A stretch of DNA of 64,000 nucleotides from Ophiostoma sp. CBS 140.51 (lineage: Eukaryota > Ascomycota > Sordariomycetes > Ophiostomatales > Ophiostomataceae): assembly GCA_029298735.1 (NCBI GenBank), contig JANSLP010000002.1, forward strand, positions 434,001 through 498,000, written 5' to 3'. Each line of letters opens with the position of its first letter. Positions within the stretch are counted from its first letter, which is position 1. The notes below the pieces were generated by a model, which searched no databases, was not told the DNA's origin, and was given only the letters and a program-made list of their open reading frames with translations. Positions 1 through 10,552 of the stretch are shown piece by piece. A program made the translations under genes and the position numbers.

Positions 1-1689
1 CGGCCGTCAACGGAATCATTCCTCTACTACTTAAAATCATGCAGACCGAGCGGCCCCCGAAGGAGTTTGCTCTCCCAATTTTGTGCGACATGGCCCACTC
101 GGGCAGCAAGGGTCGTCGCTATCTCTGGCAGAACAAGGGCCTAGATTTTTACGTTTCCCTGTTGGCCGACCAGTACTGGCAGGTCACGGCTCTTGACGCC
201 ATCTTCATTTGGTAGGTCCACACCTCAGCTTTCCGCTCATATATGCTCCGTGCTAACGAAATGCAGGCTCCAAGAAGAGACGGCAAAGGTAGAGGCACAT
301 CTCCTCAATGATGGCCGTTTCAAGACTGCCATTATTGCCGTTTTCAACACGGCCAAGGTCAACGCATTTGACCCCAACCTTTTGGAACCCCTCCTCAAAG
401 TCCTGCGGCTGAGTCCGTCGCTGGCGGCGGACCTGGCCCAGGCCGAAATGTACTCTGGTGTCGCCCAAAAGTTTACACACAAAAAGGCCGTCGTGAGGCT
501 GAACCTGTTGCGTCTCGTGCGCAATATTATGGACAACTCAGGCGCCGATATGGGTGTTAGTTCAACACGGGCGGGCCGTATGCACCTCTCGGTTCTGTTT
601 GAAGCCGTCCAGAAGCTGGCTGAGAAGGACTCGGCTGTTCTGGTACGGAACTTGGCTGCAGAGCTTGTGCGGTCGCACATTGATGTCCCTCCGGATGCAG
701 CAGCCATGGCGATGGCGGCCAACAATTCCTCGTCCATGGCGGCGGCCAGCTCGTCGAGAACCAGACCCGGCGGTGCCCAGCGCCGCACCACCCTCTACAC
801 GCCTCCGGGCTTGCAGTCGTCCGTGTCCGCACCGTTGACACCGACTCACAGTGGCAGCGGTGCCGGCCTGGCCCACAATCAGCGACACAGCCAATACAAC
901 GGGTATCGCGCAATGCAGCACTCGCAGTCCTCCCTGTCATCTGCCAGCCCGGCTTTGATCGAGGTGGCAGCCACGCACCGGCGGTCAGCTGTAGCCCTAG
1001 CGCACGAACGCGATGCTCTCGCGTACCGACCACGCAGCCGGGACGGTGTATCGGCCATCCCGCGACGCGTCAGCGGCGACTCGAGCAGCGGCAGCAGCGT
1101 GTCCTCGCTGTCCAAGGTGAGCGGCGGCGGCGGCGGAGGCATTGGTAGCGCCAGCAGCAGCAGCCTCGCGTCGCTCTCGAGTGCCAACGGCTCATCGTCA
1201 TCAACATCAGCGTCGACAACGCCCACAAACGGCGGCGGCGGAGCAGGAGAAAGAGGAGGAAGCCGGCTTCCTCGTCAGCCCATGAGCCACGGCCGGCACG
1301 GCAGCCGGTCCAGTTTGGGCCCAGCCATTATCAGCCGATCGGATAGCTCAATGTCGAATAAGGAAAACGTTGGAGGACGGTATTCGATGGCTGGGGGTGG
1401 ACTGGGGCTAGGACTGGGTCCGTCGGCGTTGGCTGCTAATGCCGTGGATCGTGTTGAACGGCTGTCGGCCCTCGGCAGCGGATTGGGTGGCCATGGTGTC
1501 AGCGGTAGCAGCGGTAGCAGCAGCAGCAACGATCGTCGTGCCAGCATCATTGCCGCCATCAATACTAACGGCATCGGCGGGAGCAACAGCCGGCATGGCG
1601 GCGGTAACAGCGGCGGCGTTGGCGGCGAAGTCAAAGTGAGCAACCGACGCCGCACACGAGCACCTAGCACCGACGTCAAATGGTCCTAG
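1..1689 (+). CDS. sepH: SepH/Cdc7-type septation protein kinase, C-terminal part (5' partial)
   Basis: The 3' end of a gene that begins left of the window. The first exon reads in frame from base 3, ends at 211, and is followed by a 55-bp intron (212-266, GTAGGT..CAG with a CTAAC branch site). The spliced protein runs through W-LQEETAKVEAHLL, and 543 residues are visible. The segment from IIPLLLKIMQTERPPKEF to LNLLRLVRNIMDNSG is the armadillo-like C-terminal region of SepH, the septation-initiation-network kinase (fission yeast Cdc7) that acts at the spindle pole body to trigger septum formation. The kinase domain must lie outside the window. The last ~330 residues are Ser/Gly/Asn-rich and probably disordered. 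The family assignment rests on recalled similarity of the conserved block; the tail is not diagnostic. Confidence 0.85.
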
Positions 1690-2531
1690 GAAAACACTCA
1701 GCGGCGAAGGCGGCGGGCCAAGGGTAGTGTGCCCGTACCCAATGGCTGTGTACTGGAAAACAAGCCGGGCGGTGGTTTGTTTGGCGACCAACGCACAGAG
1801 AAACGTATAAATCGTGCTGTTGCTGTTCTTGCTGTTGTCATGGTTGTTCTTATTCTTCTATTCGTTCTCTGTCTCATTTTGTACTCTCTCTTGCGCCCAT
1901 TTTTCATTCCTTAACGAGCTACAGTTGTCTTTTCATTTTTTTAATTAATTCCGGCATAGCATTTACAGGGGCGTGCATCAGGGCGTCGCTTTTTTTCCCC
2001 CTCTCTCTTTCATAAACTTATATATGTCTTTCTCACGCTTTTGTCTTGCGCTTTCTGCTTATGCTTTGCTTGTATTACCATTTTTTCCGCGTTGTTGGAG
2101 ATACAGGAGTCTGGTAGATTTAGGAGAAGGTAACAAAAAAAGCACAAATGTGGCGTTTTCATTCTCAAACTTGGTTGAGTTAACTTCCTGTTTTTGGTAC
2201 ATTGACTTGGTTTGAGAACAGGGGGACTCATGTCTAGCGATTATGAAGTGCGTATGAGCTCTCGTCTAATATTATCTCATCTCATATGATTTCTTATGAT
2301 GGCTTGGATGAGATGCTCAGATGCGGTAAGCTAAGCTAGTATGTGGTTTTAGCAAGACACGTGCTATAAATACACATTACTAGATACCTCCACTACAGAG
2401 CTATAATAGTGGGTCTGTCTGATTTACAAAACTCGACGATATCCAATCCACCCTCACATTTGCGACTTCGCTCATATCTACGTTTTCAGTCACAACAACT
2501 CACAACACATCGTTCCACCCCCTTCACAACA
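1690..2531. other. Intergenic, SepH 3' UTR and FOL3 promoter
   Basis: The first part is T-rich and AT-rich, as expected for a 3' UTR. The right part carries a CACGTG/TATAAATA pair listed separately. Small ORFs here, such as a 61-codon hydrophobic one at 1729-1914, have no family features and I see no gene. Confidence 0.6.
2358..2372 (+). promoter_or_regulatory. CACGTG E-box abutting a TATAAATA box
   Basis: CACGTG at 2358-2363 is followed one base later by TATAAATA at 2365-2372, about 160 bp upstream of the dihydrofolate synthase ATG. The spacing suits a fungal core promoter. CACGTG is the site of bHLH factors of the Cbf1/Pho4 type; which factor acts here is unknown. Confidence 0.45.
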
Positions 2532-3950
2532 ATGATCGACCTCGGCCTCGTCCGTATTGGGCGGCTGCTGCAGCACGCACCCCCGCCGGCATGGAAAGCC
2601 ATCCACGTCGCCGGCACCAACGGCAAAGGATCTGTCTGCGCCTATCTGTCGGCCATGCTCCATGCGCGCGGCATACCCTCGGCGCGGTTTACATCACCGC
2701 ACTTTGTTGACCGCTGGGACTGTGTCGTCGTCGATGAACGCGTCGTTCCCGAGGCTGTCTTCAACACCGCCGAACTAGCTGTCCTCCAGCGAGACCGTTC
2801 TGAGCAGATCGCTGCGACCGAGTTTGAGGTGCTGACGGCGACGGCCTTTGAAGTATTCAACACCAGCCTGAATAAGAGTGGCAGCAGTCCAAGTGGCTTC
2901 GGTGTGATTGAGTGCGGTCTCGGCGGTAGTTTGGACGCGACAACAGCTATGCGCGCTGAACGGGCCGTCACTGTTGTCACACGCATCGGACTCGACCATC
3001 AGGCCCTGTTGGGCAACACAGCGGCCGCCATTGCAGCGCACAAAGCCGGCATTATGTGTCCCGGTGTGCCGTGCATTGTGGATCCGGCCAACCGCGATGA
3101 CCATGCCGTGCGGGATGTGCTGGAGGCACAGGCCAAGGCTGTCGGTGCACCGCTCGTCTACCCGGATCCTCTTCTTCTTTTGAAGGGTAGCGGCGGCGGC
3201 ACCGGTGGAAGCACAAACGCAGTGGCTCGACTGGGACTAGAACCTCATCAGTTGACCAACCTGGCGTGTGCTTATGCTGCGTTCAAGATTGCCACGAGTC
3301 AAACCCTTCGAGAAAGTCATGATGGAGTTGCTTCTGCTGCTGCTGCTGTCGACGGGGAGCCCGATACCGAGTTCCTTGCTTCGATTGCACAGCAGATTCG
3401 CTGGCCGGGCCGGTTGCAGACTGTTGATGTCGGTCCATTGTTGAAGGACAGTGATGGAGAAAGTCAGAAAGAGGTCCCTGTCCTCCTTGACGGCGCACAC
3501 AACCCACAGTCCGCCGATGCCCTGGCAGCCTATGTCAACAAGCGCCTCCGGGGTGAGGACAGCTCTAAATCAATCACCTGGATCCTTGCTGCCTCACATG
3601 GCAAAGATCTTGAAGAGATTCTGCGGCCCTTGTTGAGGGCAGGTGACCGCGTGGCTGCCGTTACGTTCGGCCCTGTGGACGGCATGCCTTGGGTCAAGCC
3701 GGCAGCGCCCGAGTCGATTTTGAAGAGAGCAACCGAGCTGGGGGTCGATGCAGAGAAGGACCAGCACAGCGCTCAGCCTGAAGGCAGCAGTGACGTCGTC
3801 CACGATCCCAGCAGCCTTGTGTCGGCTCTCCGTTGGGCGACGACCAATGGTGGCAGTGAGAATCCGATTGTTATTGCTGGTAGTCTCTACCTTGTGTCCG
3901 ATACACTCCGTCTTCTGCGCCGAGCTGGCGGCGAGACAGGACTGCCTTGA
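2532..3950 (+). CDS. FOL3: Dihydrofolate synthase (folylpolyglutamate synthase family)
   Basis: A single-exon gene of 472 residues. It joins L-glutamate to dihydropteroate using ATP to make dihydrofolate, an essential step of folate synthesis. The Mur-ligase-type features are in order: P-loop AGTNGKGS at residues 27-34, IECGLGGSLDATTA, the DHQALLGNT..IAAHKAGI block, and the C-terminal domain signature LLDGAHNPQSADAL. I chose the ATG at 2532 (ACAACAATG context, start MIDLGLVRI), which matches the usual N-terminus of fungal dihydrofolate synthases. The reading frame stays open back to 2409 but only from a GTG, and the extra residues look like translated leader. FOL3 and the polyglutamating MET7 enzyme are related; the short N-terminus without a presequence favours FOL3. 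Confidence 0.9.
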   Translation: MIDLGLVRIGRLLQHAPPPAWKAIHVAGTNGKGSVCAYLSAMLHARGIPSARFTSPHFVDRWDCVVVDERVVPEAVFNTAELAVLQRDRSEQIAATEFEVLTATAFEVFNTSLNKSGSSPSGFGVIECGLGGSLDATTAMRAERAVTVVTRIGLDHQALLGNTAAAIAAHKAGIMCPGVPCIVDPANRDDHAVRDVLEAQAKAVGAPLVYPDPLLLLKGSGGGTGGSTNAVARLGLEPHQLTNLACAYAAFKIATSQTLRESHDGVASAAAAVDGEPDTEFLASIAQQIRWPGRLQTVDVGPLLKDSDGESQKEVPVLLDGAHNPQSADALAAYVNKRLRGEDSSKSITWILAASHGKDLEEILRPLLRAGDRVAAVTFGPVDGMPWVKPAAPESILKRATELGVDAEKDQHSAQPEGSSDVVHDPSSLVSALRWATTNGGSENPIVIAGSLYLVSDTLRLLRRAGGETGLP

Positions 3951-4150
3951 GAGATGATGTCGTATTGATCCGGAGGATGTTCAGTGTCGCCACTTTGATG
4001 AGGTCACATGATTCGGCCGATGTCGGCATTGCCCCTCCTTAGCTTATCTGACCAGCTCATTCACAACCACCCCACGCGCTTCAACAAAGTGAGGCTTTTC
4101 AATCTTCACAATTCACATACAAATCGACTGTTTCGGCCATCTTCATCGCG

Positions 4151-5059
4151 ATGTCAACCTCTCCACCTCTCCCGAACCATCTCGTCGTCGTCTGCGGCCA
4201 CGGCATCTGGCAAGGCGGCCCTGCAAACGGCCATGACGAGTCGGAATGGCTGATTGAAAGCTACAAGGCCGGCGAAACGCCGACATTCATCGAGCACATC
4301 AAGGCTGGTATCCAGGTCCTAGCCAACGACGAGAGTGCCGTTGTGGCCTTTTCCGGTGGTCCTACACGGAAAGAGACGCCATTGTCCGAGGCCCGCAGCT
4401 ATGCCAACCTGGCAGCCGCGAACAACTACTTCGGGCTGTTGAAGGACGGTGACGCTACGTCAACAACACAAGAACCGCATCCGCTCTCTCCAATTCCACT
4501 GCACCGCCGCATCATTGTCGAAGAGCAGGCTTTGGACTCGTACTACAACATATTGTTCAGCCTGATTGCCTTTTGGCGGCATGTCAACAAAATTGCTGCT
4601 TCAACCTCAACACCTCTTCCGAGTCCATCTGCCTGGCCAGTCCGGCTCACGATCGTCAGTCATGCCTTCAAAAAGTCTCGCCTTGTCGGTGACCACTGTG
4701 GTCCTGACGCCATTGCATTCCTTCCTCTCGAGAGTCGAGTCAACTTTATGGGCATTAACCCGCCAAACTTGCCTGCTGAGTTTGGTGGCGCAAGCAATAA
4801 CAGCAACAAACCTGCTGTGTCTGAAGACAAACAAAAGGCCATGCAGGGCGCACACACGGTTCTTGACCACTGGGCTGTGGACCCACACGGCGTTGGTGAG
4901 ATTCTAGCAGGCAAGAGACGGGCACGCAACCCGTGGAACGCCAGCCAGCTGTTGTTTGTCGACGACGAGGAGCGACAGCGCAGTGGTCTGCAGACACGCA
5001 TGGTAGGTAGTGATATGGAGGCCATAACTGAGGGCATTGACCGTCCGTGGAATACTTGA
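4151..5059 (+). CDS. DUF218 (YdcF-like) domain protein
   Basis: A single-exon gene of 302 residues. The start LVVVCGHGIWQGG, the FSGGPTR block (about residue 68), EEQALDSYYNILFSL, and LTIVSHAFKKSR are the ordered motifs of the fungal DUF218 family, a Rossmann-like fold related to bacterial YdcF and SanA. The biochemical role in fungi is not established. There is no signal peptide or membrane segment, so the protein is probably cytosolic. It lies 200 bp after dihydrofolate synthase on the same strand and converges on the hydrolase gene, with only about 70 bp between the two stop codons. Confidence 0.8.
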   Translation: MSTSPPLPNHLVVVCGHGIWQGGPANGHDESEWLIESYKAGETPTFIEHIKAGIQVLANDESAVVAFSGGPTRKETPLSEARSYANLAAANNYFGLLKDGDATSTTQEPHPLSPIPLHRRIIVEEQALDSYYNILFSLIAFWRHVNKIAASTSTPLPSPSAWPVRLTIVSHAFKKSRLVGDHCGPDAIAFLPLESRVNFMGINPPNLPAEFGGASNNSNKPAVSEDKQKAMQGAHTVLDHWAVDPHGVGEILAGKRRARNPWNASQLLFVDDEERQRSGLQTRMVGSDMEAITEGIDRPWNT

Positions 5060-5130
5060 GCCATGCTACTATGGCAGTTCATGAATGTTATGAGTTATAT
5101 ACAATTGATTTTACTTGCTTCCGCGTACAC

Positions 5131-6317
5131 TTATATCTTTGATGTCTTGGGGCTTGAAGAAGCACTATCGACACTCGGCGCTTCCGCCACCGTGTCGACA
5201 ACAAACTGCACCGCGTCCACCACCATGCCTGCACTAAACGAGTGTCCAATGCCGTCGTACACATTGTCCGTCACCGACAGCGCCAGGTCCGGCCACGTCG
5301 TCGCCGCCTTCTTGAACACATTCAAAAACGGCTCGCCGTTCTTGTACGGCACCAACTTGTCCGCGCCGCCCGAGCACACCAAGAGCTTCTTGCCCGCAAC
5401 GTGCTTTTGGAGCGTGTCATGCACGGCCTTTTCGCCGTCGGCCGTCGAGGGCCACACTGCCGTATCGGTGCCAAAAACGATACCCTTGGGGTCGCGCTTC
5501 AAAACGGAACCAACGAGCGCGGCAGGGAAGTCACGGCTACCCAAGAAGGAGGCACCACCCTCGGCGGCGGCCTTGTGCGTGGCTAATTTGGAGAGACGAG
5601 CACGCTCGACCATCAAGTCTGACAAGGTTAGAAGATGCTCAATAAAAAATACGAGGTGGATATAGACTCACCAATATAGTCTGGACAGCCAATAATGAGG
5701 ACACCTGCTGTGACACGATCGTCGCCAAACAACAGCTGCCATCCGCTGTGTCCGCCCAGCGACACGCCCAGCACCAGATGCTGCGTCACCGCCACGTGGC
5801 CAGGCAGAATGCCACTCGCATATGAGGCGTCTCTCTCGTCTTCCTTGCCTTTCTTTTCGCCAGCGTGCTTGCCTGCACTGTCATGCCCCTCATGGTGGTG
5901 GTACCCGCCCACAAGATCAATCAGCAGGTGCGTGTCCGACACCGTCCCCGCAATCATGCCAAACATGTCCTGCGCATGCGTCGTGTTGCCTTCGCGCCAT
6001 GCCGTGTTCGCCCGCGGGGAGACCAGTCGTGAACCATGGTTACGCTGGTCGAATGCGGCGGCCACCAGTCTGTGCTTTCGGTGTTGTTTGACAGCCTCCT
6101 CCTCCACAGCCTTGACGCACCGCGCGCCAATGTCCGCCATATCCTCGCGCGACCGCAGCCGTGGGTGGTGCAGCCACAGCACGGACACAGACTCTGTATC
6201 CGCTGGCAGCTCGTCGAGACCGTAAAAGTCGACAAGCAGACCGGCCATTGGGATCGTGCGCCGCGATACCGGCGGCGGCGGCGGGAGGTCCGGCATCGGA
6301 TTTGTTGTGTGTGCCAT
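5131..6317 (-). CDS. Alpha/beta-hydrolase fold protein
   Basis: Two exons on the minus strand: 6317-5672 and 5618-5131, with a 53-bp intron at 5619-5671 (GTGAGT..CAG). Splicing joins CPDYI to DLMVERARL and gives 377 residues. The nucleophile elbow GVSLGGHS places the catalytic serine at residue 186. AAFDQRNHGSR lies upstream where an oxyanion-side strand would be, and the C-terminal exon has SGGADKLVP (candidate acid) and DGIGHSFS (candidate His). This layout is common in fungal hydrolases annotated as serine aminopeptidase S33-like or dienelactone-hydrolase-like. A His/Lys/Glu-rich insertion sits around residues 139-162. The substrate cannot be told from the sequence. Confidence 0.8.
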
Positions 6318-8672
6318 GGTGGGGAGGTGTGGTGTATGTTGCGGGGATGTGTTGTACGTTGAGAGGATGAGAGTGTGAGAGGGCTGAAATATCTGAAATA
6401 TACTGAATATTTAGAAGAGTAATTGTTCTCCTCTATAGTCGACCTGTCGGAAGAGGTTGTAAGTTGTCAGTTCCGGGGAAGGAGCGACCGATCAAGTGCG
6501 GCACTTGTGCCTCGGTCCAAAAGACGCGAGAACGAGGGGCAGCTACGTCAACACTGTAAACTGGAGAAATATGAGTTAAAATGCAACAATAAATGCGAAA
6601 TAAGAGATTGAAGACGATACATATTATAGAGGCTTTTCTTTTTTCCTTTTTACAAGTTCTCCTGTTCATACGAGGCTACTCTTCATTCATAAGTTGTGAA
6701 CTGCCAAACGTCTCGAATCTGTGCTGGTTCCCGAAAAAAGAAGGAGCAGCCGAACTAACAAGACGGATCCCCCGCTGTTTGGAGAAGTCGCCGCTCACCA
6801 CAACGGCAGGAGCGACTCTCACATCACGAAACAGCATCGCACGTCACAGCAAAAAGATACGGACAATCAGGGAGTCGAACCCTGGACCTCCCGCAGGTTG
6901 GCATATCAATTTCTACTTAAGCTAAGCGGGCGCCATACCACCTAAGCCAATTGCCCGGTGTAAGAGACCGGTTTGTGCGTCGATGGCGGGCCATTTGCAG
7001 GTCGGCTTCATAGAGAAAGAAGCCAGTGGAGTGGGCATGCTTTCTGAAATGGAGGGTGAATGGGGCAGGGGCGGGGATGACAAAAGTAGAAAGAGCAGAG
7101 CCTTGACATCCAGGAGAGCACAAACCTGGGGGAAGAGCGATCCTCCAAAGTCGCGATGCTTCATCTCCAGGTTTGCGATCATGTTGTCTCTGATGATGGT
7201 CTTGGTTCCATTGGGCCAGGTCTGGCCACATTGGCAGGCGCACTCTGGGCAGTGCCCCTGGACGGCAAATGCTAACGGCATGTTACAGGGGCAAAGCACT
7301 AGCAAAAGGCACACAACACACACCCAACAGGAACGGAGATCTTTTGCTCGCCAGGGAGATATCAAAGTCAGACTATTGAACAGGAGGGGCTCAAAGGGGC
7401 AGCTCGGGATTTTCTAATTCCCTTGTGAGTGTGTGTACGGGCCCGAACTTGCCTCCTTGCCAAAAGAATGCAACAGTTGCCTTAGCCACGGGATTCGGAC
7501 GTGATCTGCCCGAAGTCAACGGAGACAAGCAGCAATGACGAAAGGCCTACATCGAGGAGTCGAGGACACATGCTGATGCCACCAGCCGGTAGTTCCGGTC
7601 AGCAAGGACGACAATCAACTGTGGACATGTTATGCTTTGCGAGCTGAGACTGATGGCGCTCAGCGCTCAATTGCAATTATCCATCATCAATGTCCGTCTC
7701 TCTTTCTCATCTTGTCTCTTTTTTTCATCTGACTGCTTTGTGTGCTGCGATTTGAGCGCTCTTTCCTTTCTGTCTTTTGTCCCACGCTCGCTACGTTCTT
7801 TCATTACGTGCGTGCCTTCCGTTTTGTTGGGACGTCGCACTTTCGCTGGGCAATCGCCATCCGTCAGCGCCTTCCCTTTGTAAGCCAGCACGAAAGAACA
7901 CAAGTAATACCGCCTAGACAACGCCCACTCGAAGACAGCCAGGCTGCTAACACCGAGGCCTAACCTCGCTAACCCCTCGAGCCCCCCTAAATCGATACTC
8001 GTATGCACGCAAATTGCGTGAGCAGATGCAAGCCTTTTGGGGCTCTGTTAGTGGCTCCATGCCACTATGGGCCCCGCTTTTGCCCAGTTTCTGGAACAGG
8101 AACAGAAACAGAACCTCGAAGAAGAGTTGGCACGTGACACACCCAAGCAATAACGTTCCCAAACCACGCCAAAACAGCTACTCAGCACCCCATCAGCACC
8201 CAAGACAGTTGCGCCGATTGGTCAACAAGCAATAGCATGATGGGCGCCCTGGGGCTTATTACCCGGACGGAGCCATCTGGGCCTTGCCTCTCTGGGCGTT
8301 TTTTGGCCTCCTGCTCAAGCCGTTTTTCACACTCTCAGTCTCTGTCCCTCGTCTGCCCGTCTCTTGCCCTTTTTGACTTTTTGACTTTTGACTGCATCTT
8401 TTTCTTTTCTCGACAACCACCATCACAACAGCCCGTCCTTTCGCCATCACCACGTTTGTTCGCCTTGTTGAACATTGCGTGCGCTTCATTGTATCTGGAC
8501 ATTGTCAACGTCCTGTTCTCCCGTCGCCGTCTGTCCGTTGTTTGTCGGAATTCCAGTCAAGGTCCCCCTTGCGCATTTTATACACCAAAATAGCTACATC
8601 AACTGTTGCCGTTGCCGTGCAGCAATTCAGGCCATCGCCGTCTCAACACTTTCAATCATCCGTTGCTCCATC
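6318..8672. other. Long divergent intergenic region with one tRNA
   Basis: The 2.35 kb between the alpha/beta hydrolase and the LETM1 gene contain a tRNA-Ala gene (6861-6956). About 1 kb of T/C-rich sequence upstream of LETM1 looks like promoter and leader. ORFs in 6922-8593 show no domain features. The 147-codon minus ORF ending in the tRNA has a hydrophobic start but overlaps the tRNA and is not credible. Confidence 0.55.
6861..6956 (-). tRNA. tRNA-Ala (AGC), with intron
   Basis: Read on the minus strand. The acceptor GGGCAAT (6956-6950) pairs with ATTGTCC (6867-6861) and has a G3:U70 wobble, the classic alanine identity element. The A box TGGCTTAGGTGG and B box GGTTCGACTCC match the Pol III consensus. 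The anticodon stem CCCGC/GCGGG and the T stem CAGGG/CCCTG are perfect. The anticodon loop starts TT-AGC and includes about 24 extra bases, an intron at the usual 37/38 site; the mature form would be 73 nt. A TTTTT Pol III terminator follows on the minus strand (AAAAA at 6851-6855). Oddities are T rather than a purine at position 37, a weak D stem with a T-T end pair, and G at position 73 where Ala normally has A. It may be a minor or decaying copy. Confidence 0.7.
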
Positions 8673-10552
8673 ATGAGCGTCTCAATTAATGCCGCCCGCC
8701 GGGCCACGGCCGTCAACAACCCGTTCCTGGGTCGAGGTACGTCGCATCGCGATATCTTGCGCAAGTACCTTTTTTGGTGCTGATGCCCCCCTTTATGGTC
8801 AATGATCACCAACTAACATCTTCTTTTCCTATCTATCTAGGCCGCAACATGCCCCGGACTGCTATGCGCGCGGCATCCATGCACCTGATGCACAACTCGC
8901 GCAACCTCGGCGCCCGCAACAACGTCGCATTCGCCCTCTGCGTGCCCATGCGCACATTTTCCACCGAGACCCACACATCCTCCGGCGGCCCTCCATCTGG
9001 CCCGCCGCCTGGCTTCGACGCGGAAAAGGCTAAGATCCCTCTGCCCAAGGAGAGCCAGAAGGCTGCCGCCAAGGCTTCCAACACTTCTCAGTCCAAGACC
9101 GCTGCCGCCGGCAACGGAAACAGCGCATCAACAAGCGCTACCCAGACCTCGTCCAAGGACTCTTTCACATCGACCGCGGCTGCGCCGTCGTCATCAGATG
9201 CCAACACACCGGCTGCCGTCGCTGCTACGTCGGCCGCCGATGCCACGGGCCTTGAGGTCGAGGCCAAGGACGGCAAGAAGGAGGAGAAGAAGCTGACGCT
9301 CGGTCAGAAGATCAAGAAGGAGGCACAGCACTACTGGGACGGCACCAAGCTGCTGGCCACCGAGGTCAAGATCAGCACGCGCCTCGCCGTCAAGATGGCT
9401 GCCGGCTACGAGCTCACCCGCCGCGAGAACCGCCAGCTGCAGCGCACCGTCCAGGATCTGGGCCGTCTCGTGCCCTTTTCTGTCTTTGTAATTGTTCCTT
9501 TCGCCGAGCTGCTGCTGCCCATCGCTCTGCGCCTGTTCCCCAACCTGCTGCCCAGCACCTACGAGGGCAAGACGTCGCGCGACAAGAAGGCGTCGTTCCT
9601 GCGCGCCACCCGCAAAGAGGTCTCTGATTTCCTGCGCCTGACTCTCAAGGAGACGGGTCTGCCCATCCAGGCCTCGACCACCCAGCGCGTCGAGTTCACC
9701 AACTTCTTCCGCAAGGTGCGCGCCACTGGCGAGAAGCCCACCGCCGAGGACGTCATCAAGGTGTGCAAGATCTTCAAGGATGATGTCACCCTCGACAACC
9801 TGTCGCGGCCCCAGCTCGTCTCCATGTGCCGTTACCTCAACCTCAACACGTTCGGTACCGACATGATGCTGCGCTACCAGATCCGCCACCGCATGCGCCA
9901 GATTAAGCGCGACGACCGCGCCATTAGCTACGAGGGCGTCGACAGCCTGACGGTCGGCGAGCTGCAGACGGCCTGTGCCAGCCGCGGCATCAAGTCGTAC
10001 GGCGTGTCGCCCGCCCGTCTTCGGGAGGACCTGCAGACCTGGCTCGACCTGCGTCTCAAGGAGGGTGTCCCCTCCACGTTGCTTGTCCTGAGCAATGCCT
10101 ACATGTACGGCCAGACGTCGTCTTCCACAACCTCGTCGGCCGCCGGCAGCAGCAGCAGCGTCAGCGCGGCGGACACGCAGATTGAGGCTCTGACGGGTGT
10201 GCTGTCGTCCATCCCCGAAGAGCTCTTCCACGAGATTGAGCTCGAGGTCCACAACGCCGAGGGCGCCGCCACCAACAAGCAGCGTCTCGAGGTCCTCAAG
10301 GAGCAGGAGGAGCTGATTGAGGACGAAGCCGAGCAGAACCAGGGCAACGAGGAGACTGGTTTCGCCACGCCCCGCGACGTCGACAACATTGACGAGAAGG
10401 AGGAGCGCCAGCAACACGCCGAGGCCAATGCCAACATTGACAAGGCCCAGGCTGGCGAGGCCGTCGACGCCGAGCAGGACCAGGTCGATGCCACCCGCCA
10501 GGCGCAGGCGTCTGTCGCGGCCGAGGTCAAGGATGCCAAGAAGAGCGAGTAA
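8673..10552 (+). CDS. MDM38: LETM1 family mitochondrial inner-membrane protein (Mdm38)
   Basis: Two exons, 8673-8736 and 8841-10552. The 104-bp intron (GTACGT..TAG, ACTAAC branch site) falls after the first 21 codons, giving 591 residues. The Arg-rich, acid-poor N-terminus with the MRTFST motif is a mitochondrial presequence. The LETM1 core starts at LTLGQKIKKEAQHYWDGTK and includes one membrane segment (LVPFSVFVIVPFAELLLPIAL, roughly residues 232-255). The ribosome-binding-like domain follows, with TRKEVSDFLR and QLVSMCRYLNLNTFGTD. The C-terminal quarter is acidic and probably coiled coil. Members sustain K+/H+ exchange and cotranslational membrane insertion in mitochondria. Assignment to Mdm38 rather than the paralogue Ylh47 is by family default. 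Confidence 0.92.

Noticed and set aside
1729..1914. 61-codon hydrophobic ORF after the SepH gene
   Set aside because: It lies in the 3' UTR; the hydrophobic part comes from T-rich sequence and there is no separate promoter evidence.
2409..2531. N-terminal extension of dihydrofolate synthase
   Set aside because: The frame is open only from a GTG, and the extra residues look like translated leader; the ATG at 2532 matches the family N-terminus.
6922..7365. Minus-strand 147-codon ORF with hydrophobic N-terminus
   Set aside because: It starts like a signal peptide, but its 3' end overlaps the tRNA gene and nothing after the start looks conserved.
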